Positions 43,701 through 53,797 of a stretch of DNA of 64,000 nucleotides are shown in pieces (the first letter of the stretch is position 1; every line of letters starts with the position of its first letter). Origin of the DNA: Symsagittifera roscoffensis. Taxonomy: Eukaryota; Xenacoelomorpha; Acoela; Convolutidae. The notes under the pieces are model-generated. The model saw only the letters and a list, made by a program, of their open reading frames with translations. It was not told where the DNA came from and made no database searches. The stretch lies in contig NC_087065.1 in NCBI RefSeq assembly GCF_963678635.1, positions 2,046,001 to 2,110,000 of the forward strand, written 5' to 3'. A program made the position numbers and the translations under genes.

Positions 43701-46700
43701 TTGTTTTAAAAAAGCTGTTAAAAGCACATATTGCTGTCTGTGTTTATTGAACAGGCTGGTCTCATAATTAATTAGGCAAGGCTGGCGGCCTTTTAATCAG
43801 CATCATTGTTTTTGTAGTGGTGAAAACCGTTATCATAGCAGGATTTTTATTGGTTATTAAGACTAATGAACGTAGTGAAGAATCTTATATAGGTCGTGCT
43901 GATTTTTTTTTCAGAAAAAGTCATAAAATATTGATGCACTTATAGTTCAATTGAAATTCATCTGCGGAAAATGACGTAAATAGCACACTCCAAATACAAA
44001 CGTGTAAATGGCGCTAAAATTTGTGAACGATTTCTAGTTTCGAAAGTGGAATTTAATTTTTAGATTTCCACCTGTTGATTCAGTTTTCTCAAGCTGGGAT
44101 AAGGTTACCAAAAAGTGCTTAAAGTGTGTTCTAGAATTTCAAAGAGCTTAAAGGGCATCTATTTTTTTCTTTGAAATCCGAAAGTTGAGATATTTTAAAC
44201 AAAGTGTTTTTTTTTATGTTTACTGCGTTCATTACTCTTTTCCAATCTTCGATTGGCTATGTTTTTTGTGTTTCTGGCAATTGTTAATAAACGAAATTAT
44301 TAATCTTTCGATTAAACTAATTATAGTCGTGTTGATTATTTACCTCTGTAAGGAAGAAGTCTGAATGTTTGTGCGCTCTCTAATTTGCGGTTTGAAAAGA
44401 TAATAGTATCATTTGGCGTTTTCGCAAGTGTAAATGAAGATTTGAAATGATGCATTTTTTGTGAATTTTTTTCAGTTGTTTCCAGTTCAATAACACCTTG
44501 ACGACTGGCCGTTAGCTATGTTTCATTGTTAATATAGGTTAACATATTTAGAGATTAGCTGGTTATTTCTACGTTATATATTTTTTAAAATCTCCATTTT
44601 TTCAAGCTCAATTTGGTAATTCGCCGTTTTTTTAAGCTGCTTCTCAGATTTATTTTCTAAGTGGAGCTCAGAGTATGCCCCGTGATAGCCAAAAAGGAAA
44701 TGCAGAATAGCTAGCACTTATTGTTCCGACTTTCGATACGAAAGAAACGGAATATTTGTGCTCGGGGTGGGTTTTTTTTCTTCAGACAAATTTCGACTTT
44801 TAACTAGCCATTTTTGACGGAATTTTTTTTATATCATTCGAAAGATTTTGTTATCCTGAGCTTAAATTTGAAAAGATATTTCATCTGTGATCAATTTTCG
44901 AAAAGTTATGGGGGTTTAAAGATTGCCATTTTGGCCAATTTGGGACAATTAACGCGCGATATATTTCGCGCTATTAACGCGTAAGCGGAGATTTAATCCG
45001 TCTTAGAAATCGTTCCAAATTGGTTGAAAGAAGCTTATTTGCCATAATTGATTTGTTACAAGAAGCGAAATCTATCCTTTTGTACTTTATATGGCGTATG
45101 GGGGGATGATTTTCATAACAAAAATTTAAAATTTTAGATAAAAAAATTTTCATTTAATTTTATTTCATTTAATTTTTTTATGTTGTTTATGTTATTACTG
45201 CTTTATAAACGTTAAAAGGCAGTCGAAACTTTCAGGGCTTCGCCCTGATACGAGCAGTCATGTTTTATTTCAGTTAATTTTTTTATGTTGTTTATGTTAT
45301 TACTGCTTTATAAACGTTAAAAGGCAGTCGGAACCTTCAGGGCTTCGCCCTGATACGAGCAGTCTTTTTTTCTTCAGACAAGTTTTGACTTTTTAACTAG
45401 CAATTTTTGACGGAATTTTTTAATATCATTCGAAAGGTATTGTTGTCCTGAGCTTAAATTTGAAAAGATATTTCACCTGTGGTCATTGTTTGTAAAGTTA
45501 TGAGGGTTCAAAGATTGCGATTTTGGCCATTTTGACCAATTTGGGACAATTAACGCGCGATATAACTCGCGCTATCAACGCTTAAGCGGAGATTTGATCC
45601 GTCTTATAAATCGTTCCAAATTGGTTGAACGAAGTTTATTTGCCATAATTTATTTGTTACAAGGAACGAAATCTATCCTTTTGTACTTTATATGGCGTGT
45701 GGGGGGATGATTTTCATAAAAAATTTCAAATTTTAGAAAAAAAAGTTTTCATTTAATTTTATTTCATTTAATTTTTAAATGTTGTTTATGTTATTACTGC
45801 TTTATAAACGTTAAAAGGCAGTCGGAACTTTCAGGACTTCGCCCTGATACGAGCAGTCTTGTTTTATTTCAGTTATTTTTTATATGGTTTTTATGTTATT
45901 ACTGCTTTATAAACGTTAAAAGGCAGTCGGAACATTCAGGGCTTCGCCCTGATACGAGCAGTCTTGTTTTTTTCTTCAGACAAATATCGACTTTTTAACT
46001 AGCAATTTTTGACGGAATTTTTTTATATCATTCGAAAGGTATTGTTGTCCTGAGCTTAAATTTGAAAAGATATTTCACCTGTGGTCATTTTTTTGTAAAG
46101 TTATGAGGGTTCAAAGATTGCGATTTTGGCCATTTTGACCAATTTGGGACAATTAACGCGCGATATAAATCTCCGCTATTAACGATTAAGCGGAGATTTA
46201 ATCCGTCTTATAAATCGTTCCAAATTGGTTGAACGAAGTTTATTTGCCATAATTGATTTGTTACAAGGAACGAAATCTATCTTTTTAAACTTTATATGGC
46301 GTTTGGGGGGATGATTTTCATAAAAAATTTCAAATTTTAGAAAAAAAGTTTTCATTTTATTTTAATTCATTTAAATTTTTTTATGTTATTACTGCTGCTC
46401 CATAAACCTTAAAAGGCAGTCGGAACATTCAGGGCTTCGTCCTGATACGAGCAGTCTTGTTTTAAATTATATTGCTAGAAGGATAACCACAATTGCAAAA
46501 AGTGATTATTCCCACTTATTCACACATTAAAAATGAGACGGTTCACGAGGCCATAATTGGTACCAGGCGACAATAAGTAGTTTCAATTGTTATGGGGATT
46601 AACTACGATCTTTCAGAATATATGATGCATTTAATCGTAACTATGGGTAGATTTAGAAAATGCTGGAATTTAGCAATGTTTTTGAGTTATGCAAATTCAA

Positions 46701-49460
46701 ATGGCTTAACGTTGAGATAACGTTAATAAACAACAAGCAGTAGCAGCAATTACTCTCGGTTTCAAATCGCTGTTTTTGTTTCAGTTCTCAAATCACATAT
46801 TTGCTTCCAATTTTTTTGTAACAAATATCTCATCAATTCACTTTTAGTCATAGCGGAAGTCAGCAACTTGTTCTTGATGGACAATCGTTCAAAAGAACCC
46901 AGCATAATAGCTTCACCGATAAATCTCCCTGGAGATGCAATAAAAGACTTTATAAGAGATCTAATGACTTTCCGTAAGTCCAAATGGCGAACAAGGTCAC
47001 AAAGTTCTTCCTTATGAGCTGGTCGTCAAAATTTAGGTCAAATTCATTAACGTGTACTGAATTTTGACCTTAATCGTTTTAATTTGAACAAAATGCGTTT
47101 TAAATAAACGCCAGTTTGAGGGCGACCTCAAGTTAGGGGATTTTGATTCTGGGGATAATAAACTGTTCCCGTTAATTTTTCACTCCTGTTTTTAGTGTCG
47201 AACGTGCTACCAAAGAAGAGAAACGTCTTTCCCCTCTCAAGCCTTCCCGGTCCCTTCCTTTGAAAATGCTAGGAATGTTTGCTTAAAGACCGTTAAAAAT
47301 CTGACTCAATCCATTTCTATCGCCCGAGCAGCTCAACGAGCTATTTGATCAGCTCCCAAGACAAAAAAGGATATGAACATCCCACGTGAATTGAGTTCAC
47401 TCTTTGAGAGGAAAACTTCTACATGATTTGAGCCCGGTTGACATGGACCGTTATTTTAATTTTGGAAGGGACGAGAACCTGGATTTATTAGAATTGAGCA
47501 CCGTATGGCATTTAGATGGAACACTAAACCCTGGCCATCCATCGTCTACTAAATATTTACCCTTCATACTGCAGTGATTAAACAAAGTGTATCATTAACC
47601 TACTTCGTGTTGCAGAACGAGAGCGAGGAGCAATTTGACCATGCATTCCGACATTTTAAGGAAATTAACCCACGTTTTTTTTGCTGAAGTACGAGAATTT
47701 TTTTGCGGAAGTACGAGTCAAGTTTTTGCATTTTGCTCAGGCAAATTAGCGCAAATTTCGGGACCTTGAATTGGATCTCACGTACAAAGCAGATCGAAAA
47801 ACGCGCCTCTTGCAAGTTTTTGTTGTGGGCTTTGCAATCATACCGGAATTAGGCTCTGCTATATGTCTCTAGTCGCTTCTATTCGTGAAGAATCGTACGA
47901 TTCCTCATTGATGGTTTATTTGGATTATTATGAATCAACTTGGCATGGGATGATCATTCGCGGTCGTAGGGAGGGGGCTTGTCAGGTTCCTTAATCTTCT
48001 TGGAACTAATTCGCGAAAGAAAAGCAAAAAACGGCAGGCAGAAGACCAACAACTCAGTAAGGCTGGCATAGAGCCTTACGAATGGGAATTGGTTGCGCTC
48101 TTCATAAGTTCTTTCAATTCATGCGAAAGAGCAGAGTATGACTAAGGAAAAATATACAAGTCCAAGCGCACGAACGTGCTACTGAAGTTGTCAAATATGA
48201 AAGAGTCAATATCAATTGGTTGAACTTCTGAAAAACTAACAAAACGTTACCATTCTAAAGCAAGTTGAGGGATTATTGTTCAATTTTGATTTCTTGTTAG
48301 CGTTTCTGTATTTTCTTGTTAGTTTAATGTTAGAGTTTGAATTGTTTCAATCGAAGGTTTCTGTCGGTCTAATTGACACTCGGTGCACATAGTCGCGCTC
48401 CATGAGGCATCGATTTGATTTTTTTAGTACCATTTGTCGTTTTCGACGAATTTATCGCTTTGCCACAAAGTTCGTCTTTTGATGATCTAAAAATAAGCCA
48501 ATAATTAAAGTTTTTAAGAGTTGCTGTTCTATTAGATTCTGAAACTCTTTTCTATTATATAAGCTGTTCTATATAAGATATAAGCTGTTCTATTAGATTC
48601 TTAAAGTCTTTTTTTTTCGAATGTGATATGAGTATCTTAGTTTCTATGAGCTATTATGAGTTTTCTAACTGTCTGTTGGTTATAGCTAGTTTTACTAGAA
48701 TAACGCATGAGATAATGTGTTTGTTTGTTTAGACTCAGTTGGTGCCGATGTACGTGGTGGAGTTGGGGGGCAGCCTCCTCATCCTTCTGGCCTTGTGTCT
48801 CGTCTACTCTCTTTTCATCCTCGTCACAGGTGAGTGAGAGACAAATAGTACCCCCCATGGCCCCATTCCCATTTAATACCCACAGGAAAATGTTCAAAAT
48901 CCAATGAAGCATGATATATTTGATCAGGGATGCAGAAGTGTATCTCCATGAAGAGATGAAAGGTAGTTTCTATTGTTTCATCCAATTGGGAGCGGTGGTG
49001 ATGTGGTTAAGTCTCCGCCTCTCAATCGATAGGTCGGATTATCGAGGCCCACCCTGATCCATGCTTGTTGCTTGAGGGCGAGGCAACATTACCCAGCCCA
49101 GAAAAATAACCAAAAAAAATGCTTGTAGTTCTTAAACAGGGGTACAACAGCGGTTCGCCGTGATGAGCAGTACAGCTCGTATGTTGGTTATTTTCTTCGT
49201 GGATAAATGGTCTTAATATCTGGTCTTAAAAATTGTGGAACTTGTAAGATCTAATTATATCGAACCCCATTATAGGTCGCGACTGCTGTTTGAGAGAGAC
49301 GGAAGAAGCGTCTAAAAAGAGAATGTATCTTCTGCCGAGTGATCTAGACGACGAAGAGAATGACGACCAGCTGTTCAGTCTGGAGGAAAAGGAACAGGCC
49401 TCTATGCCTTTTCTCCAGAAGGACAGAAACAAAACACGGCTCACATCACAACACTCTTGA
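34741..49460 (+). CDS. ENPP4/5-like membrane ecto-nucleotide pyrophosphatase/phosphodiesterase
   Basis: Exons found are 34741-34948, 38599-38823, 39058-39219, 39599-39903, 40256-40400, 41383-41508, 48733-48829 and 49276-49460. At least one exon between 41508 and 48733 was not located. The protein starts with a hydrophobic signal peptide. The alkaline-phosphatase-superfamily fold follows: SFDGFRWDYM (metal Asp), KTCPNHRT (nucleophile Thr), STGMWEENHG, EPDHTGHEHGPHS (metal Asp and His), ITSDHGM (Asp, His) and GQHGFDN with MHPVF (His). All metal-site motifs are present, so it should be active. The family cleaves phosphodiester or pyrophosphate bonds of extracellular nucleotides or lipids. Exon 48733 encodes a single transmembrane helix (ELGGSLLILLALCLVYSLF) and the last exon an acidic cytoplasmic tail, giving a type I topology as in ENPP4 and ENPP5. 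The junction after exon 2 uses GC rather than GT. Introns contain many repeats, including a copia remnant in intron 1. Confidence 0.88.
35215..35275 (+). repeat. TAATATCTCTAA low-complexity repeat
   Basis: A short imperfect array of TCTAATATC units lies in ENPP intron 1. It is an ordinary microsatellite-like tract. Confidence 0.6.
35794..35862 (+). repeat. tRNA-like sequence with perfect B box
   Basis: A perfect B box GGTTCGAATCC (35850-35860) is preceded by a weak A box TAGCGTTAGCTAC at the expected distance. The arms do not pair well, so this is a SINE head or tRNA pseudogene in ENPP intron 1. Confidence 0.4.
36727..36790 (+). repeat. Possible tRNA-derived SINE remnant
   Basis: A-box-like ATAGCGGAGAGGTAGCG is followed at tRNA-like spacing by a degenerate B box near GAGCTCAACCCGGG. 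It lies in ENPP intron 1. Support is weak and rests on the A box only. Confidence 0.25.
37019..37139 (-). mobile_element. 3' LTR of a Ty1/copia remnant
   Basis: This 121-bp sequence is repeated in direct orientation at 38247-38367 with no difference that I can see. On the element's (minus) strand it follows a purine-rich tract GAGTGGGGG, a typical polypurine tract placed directly before a 3' LTR. The true LTR ends are not fixed. Confidence 0.75.
37147..38246 (-). pseudogene. Ty1/copia pol remnant: RT C-terminus plus RNase H
   Basis: The frame is open from the 5' LTR boundary; the first ATG is 38193, giving 348 aa, and the stop is at 37147. Motifs in order are KQSGRNWYY, CIWVDDIIYA (the copia YVDD box), FLGM, and the connection segment PVSTPAADGLKL and YRGLIGSLSYL, with TRPDISF. 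RNase H follows with GYSDSDWGGD, STSGYCFF, SAESEATAL, DNQACI, and ADILTKNL. Gag, protease, integrase and the N-terminal half of RT are missing, so the element cannot move by itself. The remaining coding part has no stop, which suggests a young deletion derivative. It lies antisense in ENPP intron 1. Confidence 0.9.
38247..38367 (-). mobile_element. 5' LTR of the Ty1/copia remnant
   Basis: This is the second copy of the 121-bp repeat. Pol coding sequence begins directly at its inner edge, so the whole leader, gag, protease, integrase and early RT region was lost between LTR and RT. Confidence 0.75.
39011..39029 (+). repeat. 19-bp poly(G) run
   Basis: An uninterrupted G homopolymer lies in ENPP intron 2, 28 bp upstream of the exon 3 acceptor. 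It is prone to sequencing length error. Confidence 0.9.
41593..41846. repeat. Two adjacent foldback hairpins built on GTGCCGAAAA
   Basis: Hairpin 1 has GGGGCAGTACAACAGTGCCG at 41593 against its complement at 41697-41721. Hairpin 2 has AGGGGCGTTTAACAATGCCG at 41722 against CGCCCCT-ending sequence at 41826-41846. Each encloses an inner GTGCCGAAAA/TTTTCGGCAC pair. The outer arms of the two hairpins are related. It is a foldback (MITE-like) element in the ENPP intron after exon 6, with no coding capacity. Confidence 0.75.
42603..42866. mobile_element. MITE-like element with about 47-bp terminal inverted repeats
   Basis: The left arm 42603-42649 (GCCTCAAA...CAGAGTTACTTGGTCCGGC) and right arm 42820-42866 (GCCGGACCAAGTAACTCTG...TTTGAGGC) are inverted. 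Pairing is near-perfect over the inner 22 bp and looser outward. The 170-bp interior is open as part of an 85-codon ORF, but no domain is recognised. It lies in the ENPP intron after exon 6. Confidence 0.7.
43570..43965 (+). repeat. Dispersed repeat, copy A of a well-conserved pair
   Basis: The sequence is closely matched at 53798-54220. Shared blocks in order are TTGAATTCTAACAGCTACTT, GTAGCTTCGCTTC, CTGTCTGTGTTTATTG, GGTCTCATAATTAATTAGGC and AACCGTTATCATAGCAGGA. The copies differ by scattered substitutions and small indels. Downstream it joins a CACTATCGAACAG-family segment. No ORF is visible. Confidence 0.75.
44720..46458 (+). mobile_element. Tandem array of a probable non-autonomous Helentron (rolling-circle) element
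   Basis: Unit 1 starts GTTCCGACTTTCGATACG (44723) and ends GAGCAGTC at about 45258. The terminal about 105 bp is then repeated (to 45364). Unit 2 lacks the first about 60 bp (45365-45858) and also has a duplicated tail (to 45963). Unit 3 is 45964-46456. Five tails therefore follow three bodies. Each tail has CAGTCGGAAC, the inverse of the 5' GTTCCGACT, then the hairpin CAGGGCTTCGCCCTG and a GATACGAGCAGTCTTGTT end. A subterminal inverted repeat plus a 3' hairpin, T-rich ends and head-to-tail arrays are the pattern reported for Helentron/HINE elements. There is no Rep/helicase ORF. The body contains an imperfect palindrome around AATTAACGCGCGATATA. Confidence 0.7.
46459..48700. other. Remaining part of the large ENPP intron
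   Basis: This part of the intron does not match the other repeats in the window except in short pieces. A possible decayed transposase lies near 47.5 kb. A short AGCTGTTCTAT duplication lies near 48540-48590. The ENPP exon expected here, encoding the cysteine-containing stretch after the last catalytic motif, was not found. Confidence 0.4.
47460..47700 (+). pseudogene. Possible decayed MULE-type transposase fragment
   Basis: Read in shifting frames, the sequence gives TVWHLDGTLNP, then YFVLQNESEEQFDHAFRHFK. This recalls the DGT...F...Y-L-x-N...TY...F...LK layout of the MULE transposase core. Stops and frame changes interrupt it. The resemblance is short and judged by eye, so the call is weak. 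Confidence 0.25.
48990..49065 (+). repeat. tRNA-derived SINE-like head
   Basis: GCGGTGGTGATGTGGTTAAG has the pattern of an A box with flanking bases. GGTCGGATTATCGAGGCCC follows at B-box spacing but is degenerate. It lies in the last ENPP intron. Confidence 0.4.
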
Positions 49461-49737
49461 ACAATCACTCCATCATAATTCCCATCTGCTTAATTGGGAG
49501 TTTTGCCGGGGGTGGAGGGGGGTATATTTAATACCAAGTATCATGAGAGGGGTAGTTGGAGTAAAAGAGGTTCTTGTATCTGTGTACATACATGGCATTA
49601 ATATCGGCAAGATTACCTCAAAAATAAGCGGTGCTAGTTTTCTGATTTTCTTTTCCTGCAGCTAGCTCATACTTATTTATTGCTTTCACATATACGCATG
49701 GCCCCCTAAAGTTGCGGTTTCATAAGGGAAAACATGA

Positions 49738-49743
49738 AATAAA
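49738..49743 (+). terminator. ENPP poly(A) signal AATAAA
   Basis: AATAAA lies 278 bp after the ENPP TGA at 49458-49460. Confidence 0.45.
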
Positions 49744-50592
49744 AAAGTAAAATTCAGAATATTCGCATCAGTTGTGGCGGCTAATTTCGCAGAAAAATGG
49801 CTGATTAGTGGTGGCATTAATGAGTTTTACCAGGCTCAGGTCTAGGTTTTCTGAAGAACTCAATACTGATTAATTTAAATTGAATTTTTGAGCCTGTCAC
49901 AATCCGGTCTTGTTGGAGAATCAAAATTATGCATGAGATTTTCAATAAGCTTCAATTTTGTGCGACCACAGATTTTTCATTAGATCTATCGGGTAAAGTT
50001 TATAAGACGGTGTTTTTTATCCGTGCTTTGACAACCGTGGTTTGTGAAGCTATGAGTTACTCTTGTTGAAATTATTTCAGCAGTTTTGTTACTAAGGCAG
50101 AAATGTTTCTCTTTTGTTCCTTTCTTTTCTACATATTAAAATGGTGCTAAAATATTGTTTTCGGTAGTAACACTAATTTCAATGTTTCTGAATCACAGTA
50201 ATCAAGAATTTAGAATAGTTTGATTATGATCGCGGACGATCATTAATTTTAATAACGAAGGCTGTAAATATAATATATCCTGTGAAAAGTTTCGAAGCTC
50301 CTAAGTTTTAAACTCTACCTTTATGTAATCGAAAGTCCTCGTTAGCTTTACCTCAGATTTAAATTTCATGTTCTTTCATGTGAATTGATATATTAAAAAC
50401 TGTTCTCTTTTCTGTTTTTTTAACCTAAGGAGGAATCATCTTGTAGAAAGTTTTGTTTTAAACAACCTTATTTGAACGTATATTAAAAGCGAAAGAATAC
50501 AGAATGACAATGTAGCGACTACAAAGTTTGTCGCCATCTTAAAAATCTGGATCAAAAAATTGGATCTGCTTGCAAACGAAGCTATAATATCA

Positions 50593-50797
50593 AACAAGTC
50601 TGCTGGTATCAGTGCGAAGAACTGAATGTTCCGACTGCCCTTTAAGGTCTTTTGAGTACTGTTCGCTTTGAAAAAAGTGATGAATTTTTTGGCTGATAAA
50701 AAAAATCCGTAAAAAATGGCTAGATAATAGTCGAAATTGGCCGCGAGAAAAAAATCAAGAGGACCAATATTCCGTAACTTTCTTCGAAAGTCGGAAC
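50593..50797 (-). mobile_element. Internally deleted Helentron-like copy
   Basis: Both ends of the family in the 44.7-kb array are present in minus orientation. The tail end (AACAAGTCTGCT...GTATCAG...TTCCGACTGCC) is at 50593-50642. The head end (TCGAAAGTCGGAAC) is at 50784-50797. About 200 bp remain of an element of about 540 bp. Confidence 0.65.
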
Positions 50798-51109
50798 AAA
50801 AAGCTGCACAATAAAGCTGCAAAGCAAGAAAAACGATTATGAAAATAATAGTTTTTTTTTTTTAGTTTATGTCGCTTTGAAATTTCTTCGCTCTTTTTTG
50901 CTGCCTTTCATTAAAGCGGCCTGGCCTCTATGAAAATTGTTTGTCCGGAGTTTTTTGGGCGATTTTTGACACAGTGAGATATATTGGCTTCTAAAAAGGC
51001 TCAACTACTTGAAATACGTTAGACTTAATCCGTGAGTCAGGTCGGCAAAATGGTTTGTGATTATTTTATGCCATTTTTGTTCAAATGACAAGTTTATTTC
51101 ATTGTTTGA

Positions 51110-52640
51110 CGATTTGAAAAATATGGAGGATTTTTGCATTCGGGTGCATTTTTGTTTTTTCTCGGTTTTCTACGCAAAATCAGTTACCGTGAATAGTCAT
51201 CGGAATCGGTCGAGTTATATATCAGTCGTGAATCGAACGACTTTAAATCATTTTGAAAAATTTTCTAAGTCGAGAAAAACCGGTGATAAGTTTTCGATTT
51301 TTCGTCTTAATTCGAGGGAGTAAAGCAAGCGAGCAGGCTTATTTTTGCTTAATTTAGGCAGTTTACAATAGCTTAATTAAAGTTTTACTTGATTTTATTT
51401 TTTCTACTTGAATAAACTAGTTTGTGGAGATTTTAAATGCCATCTTGGGAACCAAAAAAATCAAAAATTTCTATCAAAGATAATTATAAATTTTTTTCCT
51501 AGTCGTTTTTTGTCAGAAACCTTTTTCCTGTTAGCCTATAGTACTATGAATGTCGATTATGCCTAAATTATAAATTTACATCAGTTACTTTTACTACACC
51601 ATGGAGAAAAATGTACACTTAATTGAAAAAAAAAAAATTGTTGTTGCGATCATTGAAAATGGGGAGGAACTCTGGATTCGGGTGCGTTTTAGTTTTTTCT
51701 TGTTTTTTGTTTTCCACGCAAAATCAGGTCCCACAAATAATCAACGGAGAGAATTGAGTGATATATCATTTTACATCCCTTTAAGTCTTGATCAGGTACC
51801 ACAAATAATTATCGGACTGCTGGGTTGAGTGATAAATTATAATGAAGCCTTTGCAGTTGTGAATGATATTTTTTCACAGTGTCGTGAAAAACCGGTTTGT
51901 AGTTGTGGTTTTTGGTCATATTCCAGCTAATAAGGTCACCGTGTAGCATATTTAAGCCGTGGAAACCTAGTTTTACTCAAGTAAAGGAAGTTTTTGGAGT
52001 TTTTCAGCGCATATTTGAGAATGTAAAACTTGAAAATTCAAAATAATTCTGCAAAAAAAATTGAAAAAGTTTTTTTCAAAATTTAAAAATTTTGTTCGTT
52101 TTTTAGTCATTTTCTTAAAAAACTGTTTTACAAATGATCTATATTACTTTGACTCTGAAATATGCCTAAGTTCAATTTTTCCTTCAGATCTTTGTATGAC
52201 AACACGCAGAAAAAACACCAATTTGGAAAAAAAAATTTTATATTTTTTTAAGACTGGTCGGAATAATCTGTGCTACTTGTACAGTAATCGGCTATCCTTG
52301 TCCTTATTTTTTGCTTTTCTGAGGAATAAGTAAAAATTATAGTGTCAAAATATGCAAATTGATACAAAGTTGCTTCGGCACTTTTTCAATCCAGCACTTG
52401 TAGAATGCAATTGTATTTAACTTACGGCCAGGCCACTCTTTCATTTAAGATCAAACATTGTTAGGTGAAGCTTATGGTGCGGCTTCTGTAGCGAAGTTTT
52501 TCCGACCATTTGAAAAATGGAAAGGACTGTGTACTCGGGCGAGTTAAAAAATTTTTCTTTCCACGGAAAATCAGCCACCACAAATGATCATCAAACTTTC
52601 TTAGTTTCAAGAAAAAACGGTTTTAAATTTGAATTTTCGG
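51110..52640 (+). repeat. Three diverged copies of an interspersed repeat
   Basis: GAAAAATATGGAGGA...TTCGGGTGC at 51116, ATGGGGAGGAACTCTGGATTCGGGTGC at 51658 and GAAAAATGGAAAGGACTG...CTCGGGCG at 52510 each lead into ACGCAAAATCAG or ACGGAAAATCAG. A TGATCATC-like phrase follows. The intervening sequence is not conserved. This is intergenic between ENPP and the GPCR; no gene is recognised. Confidence 0.5.
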
Positions 52641-53438
52641 TTCAATTCGAGCGAATAAAACGAGCAAGCAAGCTTACAATAGCTTATTTGAATGGCTTAA
52701 AAGCTTACAACAGCTCATTTTAAACGTGAAAACTTATTTCTTAGTTTTACTTGAGTATGTTATTTTCTCAAGTATTTTATCGCTTTTTTTGGAATCAAAA
52801 ACTTCAAATTTCAAAAAATCTGCAAAATAATAGAAGAAAATTTTGATTTTTTATTTTTTCGTTTTTCTAATTTTTTTTTTTTAAATTGCTTATTTTACTA
52901 TGACTGTCGAATAAAAGTAATACCTAGTTTTTTGTTCAACTGCTTTCAGCACCCTCGAACCTGCTAACAAGCGATTGCAGCACTGTCGAATATTGGTTTA
53001 TCAAACTTCGAATAAAGATCAGATAGATCCGCCAGTGCTTGAAAAATAAAGTGGTCTATAATCTCAATACGCCGATACGCGAAGTATTACTTTTTGAGCC
53101 CTATTTTCTTTCTCTTTGTAAATACTTGAAAATACAGAGATTTTTTTGCGTGTGGTTGCGAAGTACAGCATCGGCTCAGTGTTTTTTTTCCTGTTCCCTT
53201 TACAGAGTTTTTTTTTTATTTAAGCAATTGTATCGTCTTGCGAGTAGAACTTGTGTTGTAGTTATCAACAATTTTTTGTGCAATTTTGTTTCAGAGGCTT
53301 CAAAGATCATAAGCTAAGTCTTTGCAAATGCATTGCATTCGTTTTTGTTTTTTCTAAAGCGTGTGATAGGCATTGGATTTCCATAGTTAAGCGATTATAT
53401 CTATATCTCTATAAATAACTATTGTGTGGTCAAAACGT

Positions 53439-53780
53439 ATGCTGGTCTTTTTTGATATGTCTTTGAAATATCTGAGTGAGGAACATAAAAATTCGCGTGA
53501 TACCATAAAAATCAACTTGTTTGAAAAGCGAGATGTCTATGAATTACTGGTAAAAACGGCTGAATTCCAAATTCAACAGTTTAAACTGACATACCGCCAG
53601 CCTTTAATGTTCCTTTCAATTGAGTCTGCTGAGCTAGATCTTAATCTAAGACGCAAATTTGTGCAAATCAAGCGCAATTTTATGTTGAAAACAACCGTTG
53701 TTTGCAATGCCTCTAGTATATATTTTTTGGTTCCTTCTCATCAGATTCAACAGCAAATGCAGCTGATTGGAATTGGATAG
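53439..53780 (+). CDS. Unrecognised 113-aa ORF in intergenic DNA
   Basis: This is the longest ORF in the 6.8-kb spacer between ENPP and the GPCR, with ATG at 53439-53441 and stop TAG at 53778-53780. Its composition is protein-like (mixed charged and hydrophobic, with a Gln-rich end IQQQMQLIG). The translation does not resemble a family I know. It lies between a CGAAGTACAGCATCGGCTC repeat marker (53155) and a dispersed repeat (53798), so it may be a transposon fragment. It could equally be chance, or one exon of an unrecognised gene. Confidence 0.25.
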   Translation: MLVFFDMSLKYLSEEHKNSRDTIKINLFEKRDVYELLVKTAEFQIQQFKLTYRQPLMFLSIESAELDLNLRRKFVQIKRNFMLKTTVVCNASSIYFLVPSHQIQQQMQLIGIG

Positions 53781-53797
53781 CTCAAAACTAAGATTCT

